Below, one piece after another: positions 1-12,343 of a DNA stretch of 64,000 bases. The notes under the pieces were generated by a model, which saw only the letters and a list, made by a program, of their open reading frames with translations, had not been told where the DNA came from and did not search any database. This DNA is from Hydrangea macrophylla (lineage: Eukaryota > Streptophyta > Magnoliopsida > Cornales > Hydrangeaceae): the NCBI GenBank assembly GCA_033977485.1, contig CM066991.1, positions 132,513,999-132,577,998 on the forward strand. The letters run 5' to 3'. Position numbers and translations under genes: made by a program. Position 1 is the stretch's first letter; the number at the start of each line of letters is the position of its first letter.

Positions 1-2
1 TT

Positions 3-182
3 ACAGGATTTAGTGGAATGCATAAATCTTGGTGGGAAAGGCATCTCACTGAAGAATCTAAAGAGAAAATTAGATATGCTGTTCAACAAGATGATGATGG
101 AAATCCCATTTTTGATGAAAAAGTAGGACGTGGTGTACCTGACGGAGAGACTTTTCTTGAGAACTTTCAGAGAGTTTTTTTT
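3..182 (+). pseudogene. Retroelement gag-like fragment (3' end of a frame entering from the left)
   Basis: The frame starting at base 3 is open from the window edge to a TGA at 180-182 (59 residues). It contains a Trp-Trp pair followed by HLTEESKEKI. A similar Gly-Phe...Trp-Trp...LTEE pattern is, from memory, common in gag-like or coat-like domains of plant retroelements, so I infer a remnant of such an element. The 5' part lies outside the window and no other domain can be seen. A cellular gene end cannot be excluded. Confidence 0.35.
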
Positions 183-545
183 TGAGTGAAAGTGAGATTT
201 CTTTGAGAAATTCTCATCTACTTGTCTCATAGAGATTCTGTAATAACTCAGTTCATAGTTTGTAATACTTGATGTATACACTGAGCACATGGTACATGCA
301 TTTAAAGCATAATGTGTGGTTGGAGATGTGGGTGTATCATTATTGTTTTCTGACTTCAGGATATTGCAAGAAAGGCAGGAAAGAAAATAATAATAATAAT
401 AATAATAGTCATTAACTGTGACGTGTAACCAAATAAATCTACAGATACGATCCAAAAAGTAATTTGTATCACAGATAATATACCATTTTGTTTGGATCAC
501 ATAATCAGAACCAAAATCCTCAGGATGGGGGCAAAGCAGTTGACA
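183..545. other. Non-coding flank downstream of the RPT1 pseudogene
   Basis: AT-rich sequence with a short (AAT)n tract near 387-407. A segment near 325-345 (GTGGGTGTATCATTATTG) resembles the right end of the inverted-repeat element at 10320-10512. No gene seen. Confidence 0.5.
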
Positions 546-706
546 TCAATTGCAGACCATGTACTTAGGTGTCGCACTGAACTTCTAGTACCCTTTGATG
601 ACTTTGTTCACGGCATCAAGAAAGTCTTTTTCTGTAATTGTCTTCCTTTGTGCTCGAATGGCAAACATTCCGGCCTCCGTGCAAACACTCCGAATGTCAG
701 CTCCTG

Positions 707-1049
707 AATGAGAGAAGAAAACCCAATGTATATCAATGGTCTAGCCTCTCATTGAGAAGGGTAAAAAGAAGAAGTAGAATACGTACAAACAACCACCCAT
801 GCTAGCTTTTGCCTCCTTTTTTTTTTTCTTTTTCGAGGAGGGAATTTAAAGAGAGAGAGAGGCAGAGTTCTGAGATGATGAGGCAGGGGCACTACACAAG
901 CCAATTGGCATACTCGCCCAACCATCTTCATAGGCTTATCTTATTTTTTTCTATTCTTACATGGGTGCTACTTTTACCATCTCGTGAATGAGTCATTTGA
1001 ATTTATCATTTCTTGCTTTATAAAATATGAAACATCAATATAGTCAAGC
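707..1049. other. Remnant intron sequence of the RPT1 pseudogene
   Basis: T-rich and (GA)n-containing sequence between the splice acceptor of the last RPT1 exon and the LINE remnant. No exon of the missing ATPase core is visible here. Confidence 0.5.
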
Positions 1050-4000
1050 AAACATGGTTGCAGAGAGAGAAACTCCTCCATCTCTCTAGAAATCTGAAGA
1101 TGGGGAAGAGAGAGAGAAGATCAAGAGATCTCCTTCTCAATCTCAAAAAAATCATCCTTGAAGGAGCTCAAGGAGTTTGTTGCATTAACCTCTGGTGATA
1201 CTGAGAATGCATTGGATCTCATGAATCAAGTGGATCTTAGATGATCCACAAGACCTCGGAGACCACCTGAAGATTCTTTTGTTACCGAGTTTGTTGGTGA
1301 CCAATGGGTGAAGATGCGATGTTCAAATGACTGTTCTCTTGATGAATCTAAGGTGGTTGCAGCAACTAAAATGTCTAATGATGATCTTGGGCATCCAGAT
1401 TATGATGAAGAGCAAGATGAGGGTCTTGTTGCATCTTCTTCGGATTCAAATGTTGAAGGTCCTACTTTTGTTGAAGGTTTATCATATGTTGCCCAAGACC
1501 TGCCCTGCGAACCTACTATTGCGGCTTCTACCATCTCGGCCAAGAACAGAGATCTGAAGACTAAGCTTGATGCCATTAGGAATCGTTTTGATGCTATTTC
1601 TAGGGGAAGTGGATAGTCTGATTCTAACGTTAATGCTGTTTGTACAGATTATCCCCTAGATCCTGCCGGTCCTAGCAAGTTTGAAAGCCTTCTCTTGGAT
1701 TTGTTACAATCTGAACACCGTAATCGGGTCCCTGAGTCTTCGGCTCGTGTTATTCATCCCGCGCCTTTTCCTTTGCATGCTCGATCTGCTACGATGAAGG
1801 AGCAGTCTTCTAATGAAGCTCTCAGATTTGAAGTAGCTAACCATGACCCTACAGATCAATCAAAGCCTCTTTGGCCTGTTGATATTTGCGGTTCAGTGAT
1901 TCTTCAAGGAGGTTGCAGCAACGATAGACTTGGGGAAGAACTTAGGTCTCCTGAGATCCATGCGCACCCCTGTGAAAGGTTAGGTGGCACGGCACCCAAG
2001 CTATCAGGTCTGACCACGACAGAAAACCATCTGAGGCAGGCTGCCCTAGTCACTGAGCATGGGCCTGGTTCTGCTGCTGTTTTGCAGTCCGAGGATCAAC
2101 TCTCTCTCGCTTCTGTGACGCAGCTTTTGGAGGTACCATGTGTTGTTTCGTCAAGAGTTTAATGGGACTCGTACTGATCAAACCACCTCCTGTCTTATTC
2201 CAATTGATTTGGGTAAGGGAAATATTTTTTTATAATGTTGATAATGGGCCGGTTGGCAAGGATAACGATATTTGTTTGCAACATGGGTTTGGTACTCACG
2301 TGGATCTCAGTGGGGCCCCTGCTCTCTTGGCTAACACACAAGTAGCTGTTTTGGACGACCCAGCTTGTCCTCGGTTAGTTTCTTCCAGTGTTAATGCTAC
2401 GTGCCCAGGTGTTGTGATGCCAAGTGTTACTCCCATGCAAGCTGATGAGATGCTTAGTCGTAAGAAGGTTTTTGGTCACACTTCGGGGGTGGGCCCTGTG
2501 GCTTGTGCTAATGCCCAGTCTGTTGGGCTCTCACAAATCTATGCAAAGGCCAACGCATACTAACCCTCTCTCTGATCCTTCTCCCCCATGCACTGCCTCG
2601 ATGGATAAGCCAAAGTGGGTTGAATTACTTAAACCTACCTCTCATGAATTTAACATGTCCCATGTTGATGTTAGCGCCTGTAGGCAAAAACGTAGGCTGA
2701 TTGTTCCCCCTGCTATTATTGATCCAGGCTGCCACAAATGGAACAACGTGCTTGTTGGGTTCTTCTTAGATCGCAGATTGCCCTACTCCCTTGTTCACAA
2801 AGTCATTTCCAAGCTTTGGGGAAATGTTGGTCTCATGGACATCCTTGCTACTGCCCAAGGTACTTATTTTTTTCAAGTTTAGCTCCAGTTTTACCTTGGA
2901 TGCTGTGGTGGAGGGAGGCCCTTGGAATATTGCTGGGAAGCCTCTTATTCTGCGAAAATGGGAACCGCATTTTTCTATCGACAAAGACAATTTTTAAAGT
3001 TCCTATTTGGGTGCATTTCTTTAATGTCCCGCTTGAATATTGGACCCCCAATGGCATTAGTTACATAACTAGCATGATTGGTAAACCCCTTCGGGTTGAT
3101 AAGATAACAGCGCCCGTCGGAGAATCACCTATGCTAGAGTGTGCATTGAGGTGGATGCGAAGGATGATTGGATTACAAACTTTGACCTGGTTGCGGCGGA
3201 TCCCCGTTTTTGCAGTGATCCAATCACTATCCAAGTTGAATATCAGTGGGCCCCTTCTCGGTGCAATTTATGTAAGTGCTTTGGCATGACTGTGATAGGA
3301 AGGATCAATCCCAGCCGGCCTATTCTAATTCTAACTATACCAAGCAAAAGTCTACTCAACAGTGGTTACCTACCAAGAAGATGCCGAACGACATGAAAAA
3401 AGATGTTGGGACTAGTGATGAGAATGATAAAGGTCAGTGGACTCAAGTGGTTGGTAAGGGTAAGGGTAAGGGTAAGGGTGTTGTTTCAATAGAGGGGCAG
3501 ATTGCTGCTACACCTTTTGTTCTTCATGAGCCTTCTTCCTCTAATGCTCAGCATATTAAGATAAGTAATTCCTTCAACGAGTTGGTGCTTTTCTTTTATG
3601 ATATTACTGAACATCCTGAGGAGGCTTAGAGGTCAGGCCTTTGTATTGAGGATGGAAGCTTTCAATCCCAGGAAAGAGAGTATTCCAATATTTGGAAACA
3701 AATGATGATGAGATCGAAGAAGATTTTGAAGTTGTTTATGATGATTCTATCCCTGTTCCCGAGCAATTTATGATGATTCTATCCCTGTTCCCGAGTAATC
3801 TTCCAGGCAAAAGAAGAAGGAAGCGAAGATGAAGTTTAGTGGAAGTCGTCCTAAGGGCAGCCACAGATCTTGACAGGGTCTTGTGTTTTGTCCTTTCGTT
3901 GATTCTTTGTTTTGCTTTTTCCTTCTGATGGTAGGGATGGATATCTCTGTCTTTGATTCAGATAGATTCCCATCCATGTTAGCATTGGCTACTTGTTGCT

Positions 4001-4115
4001 CCTTTTGAGCATGTTTTTGAGCTTTCTGTAATATCCTGGGATATGCCCTTGTACTTTGTATAACTTTTTTGGATTTATTTACCCTTATTCTGAAATATAA
4101 ATATATATATATATA
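1050..4115 (+). mobile_element. LINE (L1-type) remnant: broken ORF1 plus 3' tail, no reverse transcriptase
   Basis: The segment carries a decayed ORF1 with a DUF4283-like domain, then passes directly into a typical plant LINE 3' region (about 3830-4095: T-rich, ending near TTTGTATAACTTTTTTGG and a (TA)n tract at about 4098-4117). No endonuclease or reverse transcriptase remains, so this is an internally deleted, non-autonomous copy. A stretch of about 40 bp is tandemly duplicated at 3737-3800 (GATGATTCTATCCCTGTTCC repeats). It lies where the central exons of the RPT1 pseudogene should be. Exact ends and target duplication were not resolved. Confidence 0.7.
1100..3629 (+). pseudogene. LINE ORF1 (DUF4283 / zinc-knuckle gag-like) pseudogene
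   Basis: Several frames must be combined. The N-terminal part (about 1308-2160) is acidic and Ser-rich with stops at 1614 and 2160. The central domain (2600-3110) reads KWNNVLVGFFLDRRLPY, then LATAQGTYFFQ, then WNIAGKPLILRKWEP and PIWVHFFNVPLEYW, which matches the DUF4283 pattern of plant LINE-type ORF1 proteins. A Cys-rich stretch follows (RCNLCKCFG near 3260) and then a short KGKGKG repeat (3451-3480). At least three frameshifts and several stops break it. In LINEs this protein binds the element RNA; this copy cannot. Confidence 0.7.
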
Positions 4116-4176
4116 TACTAGTCTTACAGCGTGCTTTGCACGTGGTTGGTTCAAAGATGGCAGATACTAAGAGCCC

Positions 4177-4384
4177 GTTTGGGTTAGCTGAAATATTAAG
4201 TGCTGAAATTTTAAGTACTAAAATATTAAGTGCTAAAATACCATTTGGGTTAGTTCAGATATCAAGTGCTGAAATATGATGTGTTGAGTGCTGAACTTTT
4301 AAGTGCTGCAATTTTAAGTTACTTTTTTCAGCTTAATTTTTGAACTGATTTGTTCAAGTGCTGAAATTTCAAGGTAACCCAAAC
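4177..4384. mobile_element. Small terminal-inverted-repeat element (MITE)
   Basis: The ends GTTTGGGTTAGCTGAAAT and ATTTCAAGGTAACCCAAAC are inverted repeats with about two mismatches. The interior repeats AAGTGCTGAAAT several times (subterminal repeats). A clear target duplication was not found, so superfamily and exact ends are uncertain. Confidence 0.45.
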
Positions 4385-4452
4385 ACTTCCATTTACAAAA
4401 CAAACACTTTTTTGTTCTCAGAAATCCGTAAATCATTACTTAATTTTAACAC

Positions 4453-4453
<1 letters not shown>

Positions 4454-4504
<51 letters not shown>

Positions 4505-4552
4505 CACCTATGTACATTGAACTTGGTTTTTTTTTTTTTTTTTTTTTTTTTT
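4454..4552. repeat. (GA)n and poly-T microsatellites
   Basis: A (GA)n run of about 44 bp at 4455-4498 is followed by a poly-T run at about 4528-4552. No coding content. Confidence 0.9.
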
Positions 4553-4869
4553 CTCGCTTAAATCTCATTTATATCTGTGTTTATTATCTGTTTGAGATTA
4601 AATTATATTACAAGACTTGTTTTGTTTTTCTGTTCTTTACTACGGTAAAGTTATCAATATGAATCATTTTTGGTGTTATTTGAGTTTTATAATCCAAATA
4701 GGACTCATTAGTGTTGCTTTATAACTTTATAATTAATATTCAACCAAAATTCTTGTAAACCAGGATTAGAAGAGAAAAAATGAAAAAAAGAAAGAAAAAG
4801 AAAGCCAAGTTTTATTTGAAGAATTAACACAAATGGTATTACCTTCAAAATGAGATTTATCTCTACCTA

Positions 4870-5039
4870 GGGTAGTGCTATGCTCCTCAAATTTTGTTCC
4901 CAAATATTGCTTTGTCACTTAAACCATATGGAGCGACAATGTGTTACCACCAAACACATCAATAGCAAGTGGTACAAATGTTATATAAATGATTTGGGAA
5001 CCAACTTGGAATTCGAATTTGGGAAGCATAGCACTACTC
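4870..5039. mobile_element. Foldback-type MITE
   Basis: The left end GGGTAGTGCTATGCT is inverted relative to the right end AGCATAGCACTACTC, and the arms continue inward (CAAATTTTGTTCCCAAAT against ATTTGGGAACC with gaps). It resembles the elements at 57245-57411 and 36780-36974 in its G(A/G)GTAATGCTA-like end. No exact target duplication was found. Confidence 0.55.
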
Positions 5040-6029
<990 letters not shown>

Positions 6030-7030
6030 CTACCGCAAGAATAATAAATATTGGTACATCAAGAGCAGTAATATACTAGAATACGAATGGAATATGAAGA
6101 TGAGCTAAAAAAATGAAGGGAAAGGGTATTGCTACTTTAAAAACAATGAAAAAATATATCAGACCTCTCACATCTTTTCAATCTGCTCCTTACACTTGGA
6201 TCTATTTTTGGCGGCAAGGGAATCTGAATTTGATATTTGGTTCGATCAACCCTGGAAAATACAATTGAATTCAATAAGATCCATACGAACTGAAAAATAG
6301 AACTACTGTCAAAGCAATATAGAATGGATTAACTAATCTTCACTTTTGCTGAATCATAAAAGCAAAATATCTTCCAAAAACATGGGCATGTTGATGAATA
6401 ATACTGCTCTTGCATTTGACTCCAACCCTAACAGTGCCATGTAGACTATGTTATACAGAATTGAGCGGAGGATCCAAGAGTGAATGCAGTGACAATTATT
6501 GTCAGAAGTGTCGGCCAAGTCCAAGGTAACCAAGCCTGATTTGACCAAATATCAAATTAGCACTGGCACAATAAAATTTCATCACAGAACACATAAAAAC
6601 ATGAATGCACGTGACTCGTTAAGTCAAGCCACAACTCAAGCATGCTGGCACTGATTCTTGCTACAACCTTGGGTCATCTTCATAACATTCTGAGAGAAAA
6701 AGCCTCTACAAAAAGCAAATTTACTTTTGGCTTCAAACTCCATCTTCATCCATCTGAGACATCAATAAGAATTTACTGAAAAAGAAAAGGGGGAGAACTC
6801 CTGCAATCACATAGTGCTTCTAGTGTACGATATCTGAATAGAGCTCACATTTAGAAGAATTTATGCCCATTGCCCTCACAAGTCAGTTTATAATCTCTCA
6901 TAATTGCTTTGTCACAATCACGCTGAAACCTAAAACCAAGTCATATTATTGTGCCTAAAAAAAACCGATTGTGGGGAAAAGGATACAAATACAATGGAAA
7001 AAGACTACCTTTTATGGCATTGATAAGATC

Positions 7031-7066
<36 letters not shown>

Positions 7067-8352
7067 GGAGAGTTCACTAGCATTCCAATGAATCGTCAAA
7101 GGGGAGTAAATAACATGGTACTATGCTAGTGTCATGCATGACTGAAACATGTCAAAGTGGGTAAACTTCTGCAAAGGATACAGCTACAAAAAAGCTAGGG
7201 AGCTACAAACTCGGACAGAAAGGAGACCTACCCAACACGCATGCCTTCTGCAATATCAGTGGGAGAAACTGTCACCCAACCCAACGACAAACTGCAGTTG
7301 AGAATAGATAATAAAGTTAGACAGATCATTATATATATATATATATCTACAATGCGTAGATCCAAAAACTTTTAACTATTTAAGTTCCAGGCTCTCCTTG
7401 TTTCAGTAAAATATACTATCAAAAGGAATAATAGACACTGAAAGATATACTATATCTCTGGCAGTAGATAATATACAATGATACATCATGTCAAAGTTTA
7501 AGGCCTTTTTTTCCCTAAAGACAAATATGGCTGTAGTAAGTTCATTGATGAATACAAATGTGGTCACAACTCCTGCAGGATGAACATAGCAAAAGAGGTT
7601 ATGAATCATCAGCCCTTTGAAATCCTTCAGATTCGAGTTCGTGATAATGTCGAATTTACAGCACATGTAAAACTTGTTCCTTCTTTGCCATGGTAAGACA
7701 ATCGGTGTATCCCATAGCTTTTCAGCAATGGCAATTCAAATTTCAACAATAGTTCATACCTCAACTAGCAAACTTCATAGAAGAATTTAGCCACTATGAC
7801 TACTCCAGCCAAAGTTGCAGCCCGACTCGTGAAAATGTTACTTTTCCAGGAGAAAATGAGAATTCTCGCCCAATTCAGTGAAATGCAAAACCTCCACCGA
7901 TCCTCATTCTCAATTAATTAAAGAAACCAAACTACACAAACATAGGTTTTTTTGGAAAGTCAAGGAGTCTCAAGCTATTGATTGAAAACTTGAAACCTCC
8001 AATGATCCCTAGTCTTAACTAATTTAACCAAAAATAATAATACTATAAGACTCTTTAGTTCAGACTTCAAGCATACAAACACTAAAGAAACTTATGGAGT
8101 TGGCTTTGTTAAAGTGATTTTGATAAATTGATCCAATCAGTCAAAAATACAATGAAAGCAAACAAAATAAGAAAATAAATTAAAGAAAACAAGTTAAAAG
8201 ATGGATTGGAGGCCCGTAAGAAATATACCTTTGCAATTTGCTGAACATTAATCACATATTTTGCATCTTCAGAGTTAGGGTTGATGATCTTAGTGCACCT
8301 TGCTACCTGCTTGCCAAAATAGTCACTGCTTCAGAAAAAAATAAAAGTATAA

Positions 8353-8385
<33 letters not shown>

Positions 8386-9376
8386 AAATAAATTACCCAA
8401 CCACCAAAGGGAAACCCGACCTGGAGAGGCTGCTCCTCCGGCAGCATTTTCTTATCAGAAGCAATATCCCATTGGCTGGGTGCAGCTAAGCCAGTGTCAG
8501 ACTCCCTGATACCTATTAGAAGATGAAGCCAATGCTAAAGTATCAAAATACTTGGATGCAAAACTATAACCATCCATGTCATAAATAAGTAATGGGTAAA
8601 AGCTATTGACTAAATAAGCAATATAACATTAAAAGAGAGAAAGAAGAAAAACATCAAAAAGGTGATGCACATTAAAATGAGAAGAAATACGTACATGTTG
8701 ATGATGGTATTACCATATTCTACCCTTCCGTTTGATAAAGAGACCAGTAGAAAGAAATTTCGGTCTTCAAAAGTAGAAGTACAAACCAGCAACAAAATTT
8801 GTTCTCTAGTTGGTATACACTCACAAACACAAGGAAAAGTCAGAACAGAAACATACCACACAGATCATTAATCTTTTTAGCAATATCCTTAATTTCCTTA
8901 TCTACTTTCTTTATGCTAGTAGAATAAGGTCCCAATCCCTGCATAAAATCAACCCAGTTATTCAACTTTAATACAGAACATAATCACTCTGCATACAGAC
9001 TAATTAGATATTATGATGGTCACTTCACTTGTCATAGCCCTACAGAAAAATGGAGGCAAAGAAAAGAAGACACTAGAAGTGGGTGCTCCTTAATCCTTAT
9101 TCCCAAGTGAAGTCTCTCTCTCTAAATTATTTACTTTTTCTTTCCTAATTTTGACCAAGCGCATTTAAAAAAAAAAAAAAATAGTAACCAGGGTCAAACT
9201 ATTTCGCGCAGTCCCCTTTTCCCATATAAAAAAAATTCATCTGATTGGCATCCACAGCAACAATACAGTACAAATATTCATGTGACTATCTGAAATCCAT
9301 TCCTTGAGACATGAGAACAGAGTTCAAAGCAAGTATATATCAAATTCTGAACACCAATGTCCCTTGAACACTAGCA

Positions 9377-9426
9377 AAAGAAGAAGAAGAAGAAGAAGAA
9401 GAAGAAGAAGAAGAAGAAGAAGAAGA
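9377..9426. repeat. (AAG)n microsatellite
   Basis: An uninterrupted AAG run of about 48 bp in the first intron of the RPT1 pseudogene. Confidence 0.9.
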
Positions 9427-9812
9427 GAGAGATGAGACGAATCTAGCTCAATAGGTGATTAGATTCAGGTTATCCTACTCAATCGTCTGGCTCACAATAA
9501 TGAAGGTTCGCACTCTAAAAACAACTATATATGAGATATAAAAAATAGGTATTAATTCATACTACTAAGTTTTTTCAGCGAAAAAATAGAGGCACATATA
9601 TAAAAGAGAAAGATCAAACCACAAGTGGAAATGCATATAAATTAGAACGAATCTAAACACTGAACCAATCAAAGAAGCTCATAAATTAGGGATTGGGGAA
9701 GAGCGAGAGAGAGTGAGAACAGTACGTAAGTTTTGAGGAGAGCGATATCGTCCTCGTCGAGAGGACGACGGTTCTTCTCGTCCTTGATGTCATCTTCTGG
9801 TTCAGGCGCCAT

Positions 9813-10043
9813 TGATCGATTTCTCTCTTCGTCTTCGGAGTTTTCCATCAGTTTTTTTTCCCTGGATAACACTTCGGTCAAGATGCTTCATTGTGGTTTG
9901 TCCGTTCCCTCCATGAACAGTAAAATTATAATTTTGTTCACACTAATTTTATTGTTCATGTGAGAGAGATTCCCAACCACACTGAAACAACTTTGGCTGA
10001 AAGTTTTTTTCCTTTTTCCATGTAGCTTTGTTCGTTGAAGAGA

Positions 10044-10079
<36 letters not shown>

Positions 10080-10135
10080 ACTATATATATTCTCTCTTTT
10101 TTTCCCCCCGAGAATCTATATATATTGAGAACAAC
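9813..10135. other. 5' flank of the RPT1 pseudogene
   Basis: Presumed 5' leader and promoter remnant upstream of the RPT1 start at 9812. It contains a CT/GA microsatellite at about 10048-10077 and short TA tracts. No convincing core promoter could be picked. Confidence 0.4.
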
Positions 10136-10311
10136 AATGATAGAGATACACACTAAATGAACATTAAATGACATATTGTACTTTAAATGGATGTACCTTG
10201 TGCTGTTTGAATTTTTCACACTTTTCTGTGCATCACTTACACAGCAAATGGTTCATGCATTTAATACTGTTGTGTCGTTTAGTGTGTCATTTAGTGTGTA
10301 TCCCTATCATT
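10136..10311. mobile_element. MITE with 26-bp terminal inverted repeats
   Basis: The left end AATGATAGAGATACACACTA and the right end TAGTGTGTATCCCTATCATT are inverted repeats with one mismatch, and the match continues inward to about 26 bp. The interior is non-coding. No unambiguous target duplication. Confidence 0.6.
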
Positions 10312-10319
10312 TTTGTATT

Positions 10320-10512
10320 GAGAAATGATAAACTCACTCCCTCAAATTTCAATCACACCCTCAATTACATTCAGCAGATTATGTCCTCAGTGGGTCTTAT
10401 GTGACATTCATGTGGAACCCACCAAATTGAAGGACAATCAATGATCAGGATATATTGAATATGACTGAATATGATTGGGAGTGTGGATGAGAGTGTGGGT
10501 GTATCATTACTC
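10320..10512. mobile_element. Foldback-type MITE
   Basis: Ends GAGAAATGATA and TATCATTACTC are inverted, and imperfect arms (CTCCCTCAAATTTCAATCAC against GATTGGGAGTGTGGATGAGA) extend about 50 bp inward. The end sequence GAGAAATG is shared with the 36780-36974 element. Flanking sequences do not form a clear duplication. Confidence 0.5.
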
Positions 10513-11635
10513 ATATATATGTACTATGAAGTGTCATTGTGCGGACGATTTAGACCCTACATATTTATGTTATTTATACATAAGTTCCTTAGTTTTCTCT
10601 TCATTTTTCATTTTTAACCCGCACATCTGTTCTATCTGCACATTTACCTTCACAACTTTTTTTTTTTTTTTTGTTAATCTGCTTATATAGTTATATGTTC
10701 AATTCTTTGATTTTCCTCTCCTTTTTCCCTTTTTTTTTTAAGAGAGAGAGAGAGAGAGGTTTTCCTCCCTTTTTTTTTTATCCCAAAGAATTTTGCAACA
10801 TCATGCTTGAGAAAATTCTCTTTTCCGTTTTAGTATTCTTCTATTAAATATTTTTCTAAAAAATTTCTATCTAATTTAACTTAACTTACAAATCCATGTT
10901 TCACTCCGTGTAAGTTTCACCAAACGAGAATAATCGCAGAAATGAAAATAGAGTTGATTTGGTCTTTCATGGTAATAGGTCACGGGTTCAAAATGTACAA
11001 ACAGTATTACATGTAAGAGTAACAATCCGTACTTCTAACTTTTCCCGACTGCTTTGCAGTTGTTTGCTTCTTCTTTTTTCTTCTTTTTTTTTTTTACTGC
11101 AATGATTCTCAAACTCACATTTCATTCTTGACGGGCTAAGCTTCTCGTCAACAATAAATACATCGAATCTAATGATTCAAACTTAATCCTGAGAGTGTAA
11201 TAGTAGAAAATGACCCCTTGGAAAAAAAAAGGGCAACAACTTGCCAGACAGGCAGATACAATAAAAGTGAATTATTAGTTAAACATACAAAGTCCAACCT
11301 ACAGAGCTTTGAGAGAATTATGTTGTTTCTTTAGCTCTAATTTAAAACAAGGATAGTAGAGATGATATTCGTCAGACTTATCTGTCATATAAAACTACAT
11401 TTAATTTGATAACTCTATGCGGAATGTATAATTTCCTTGCAATCAAAGCAGTATAGTTAAAATCGAACGACTTTAATACCAAAAAGTGGTATTTGTTTCA
11501 TTATTTCTTGGTATTTCCTACCCCATTAGAATGAAACCTGGTATTCCATGCACCAGATGCAAAACAACAAACACAACAATGTTTTACGAAAAACAAAATT
11601 GTATAACATTGTTGTTCTGCTAATTACAAACATAA
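10513..11635. other. Intergenic interval
   Basis: No gene found. It holds a poly-T run (10657-10672), a (GA)n run (about 10740-10758) and another T-rich stretch (11075-11094). It includes the 3' flank of the Mit_KHE1-type gene, which ends at 11636. Confidence 0.5.
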
Positions 11636-12312
11636 CTACGACATGTCCCGGTATTTTAGAACTTCAATCTGGTTCAAATTAAAGGTCTTGCAAATATCCG
11701 ATATCACACACTTGCTGAGGCCTTCTTTGGCATCTCCATGATGAAGAATATTCTCAAGCTCTTTGGATGGCTGCAACACCTAATCACAACAAAAAAAAAA
11801 CCGTATTTCAGAGCGCAGAGAACTGATCAGACGCATGCAAGTACACACTCCTACAGAATAAGTACACGAAATGAAAATCAGAAATAACGAGGCTGCGTAG
11901 TGATTTATAGTTGGGATTTTGTTTTGAGCTATGTAAGAAATAGCCCAACGACTTGATTTTTCTTGTTTGCTTCAATTTGGTCTTAAGTGCGGTGCATTCT
12001 AACCTAAACCCACATGTAGTAACTCCAATATTACTTCCACAAGGACTCCAAATGCTCTTTAAGTAGACTGGTCCCAACTATTATCCCAATGGGAGCAGCA
12101 AACAAGGCCCTCGGAATTTTCCCATTAGGGCAAGTAGAACACATGGAAGTTTCAACAAAGAAGAAGTTGAATTGTCTGATGCTGGTGTAAGAAAAAAAAA
12201 ATGGTAGCTTTGGAAGGTTTATTTCTCAGAAGCCTTGATTTGCTTAATTTTAGTTTTAGTTTGCTGTACAGATAGGGTATGCAGTTGTTCTACAGAATTT
12301 TCATACAAAAAA

Positions 12313-12343
<31 letters not shown>

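Noticed and set aside
492..707. Plus-strand open frame of 71 residues
   Set aside because: It is the complement of the last RPT1 exon; the minus strand carries the clear family match.
9733..9963. Ser-rich plus-strand frame ([13 protein letters not shown]...)
   Set aside because: Antisense of RPT1 exon 1, whose minus-strand product is recognisable.
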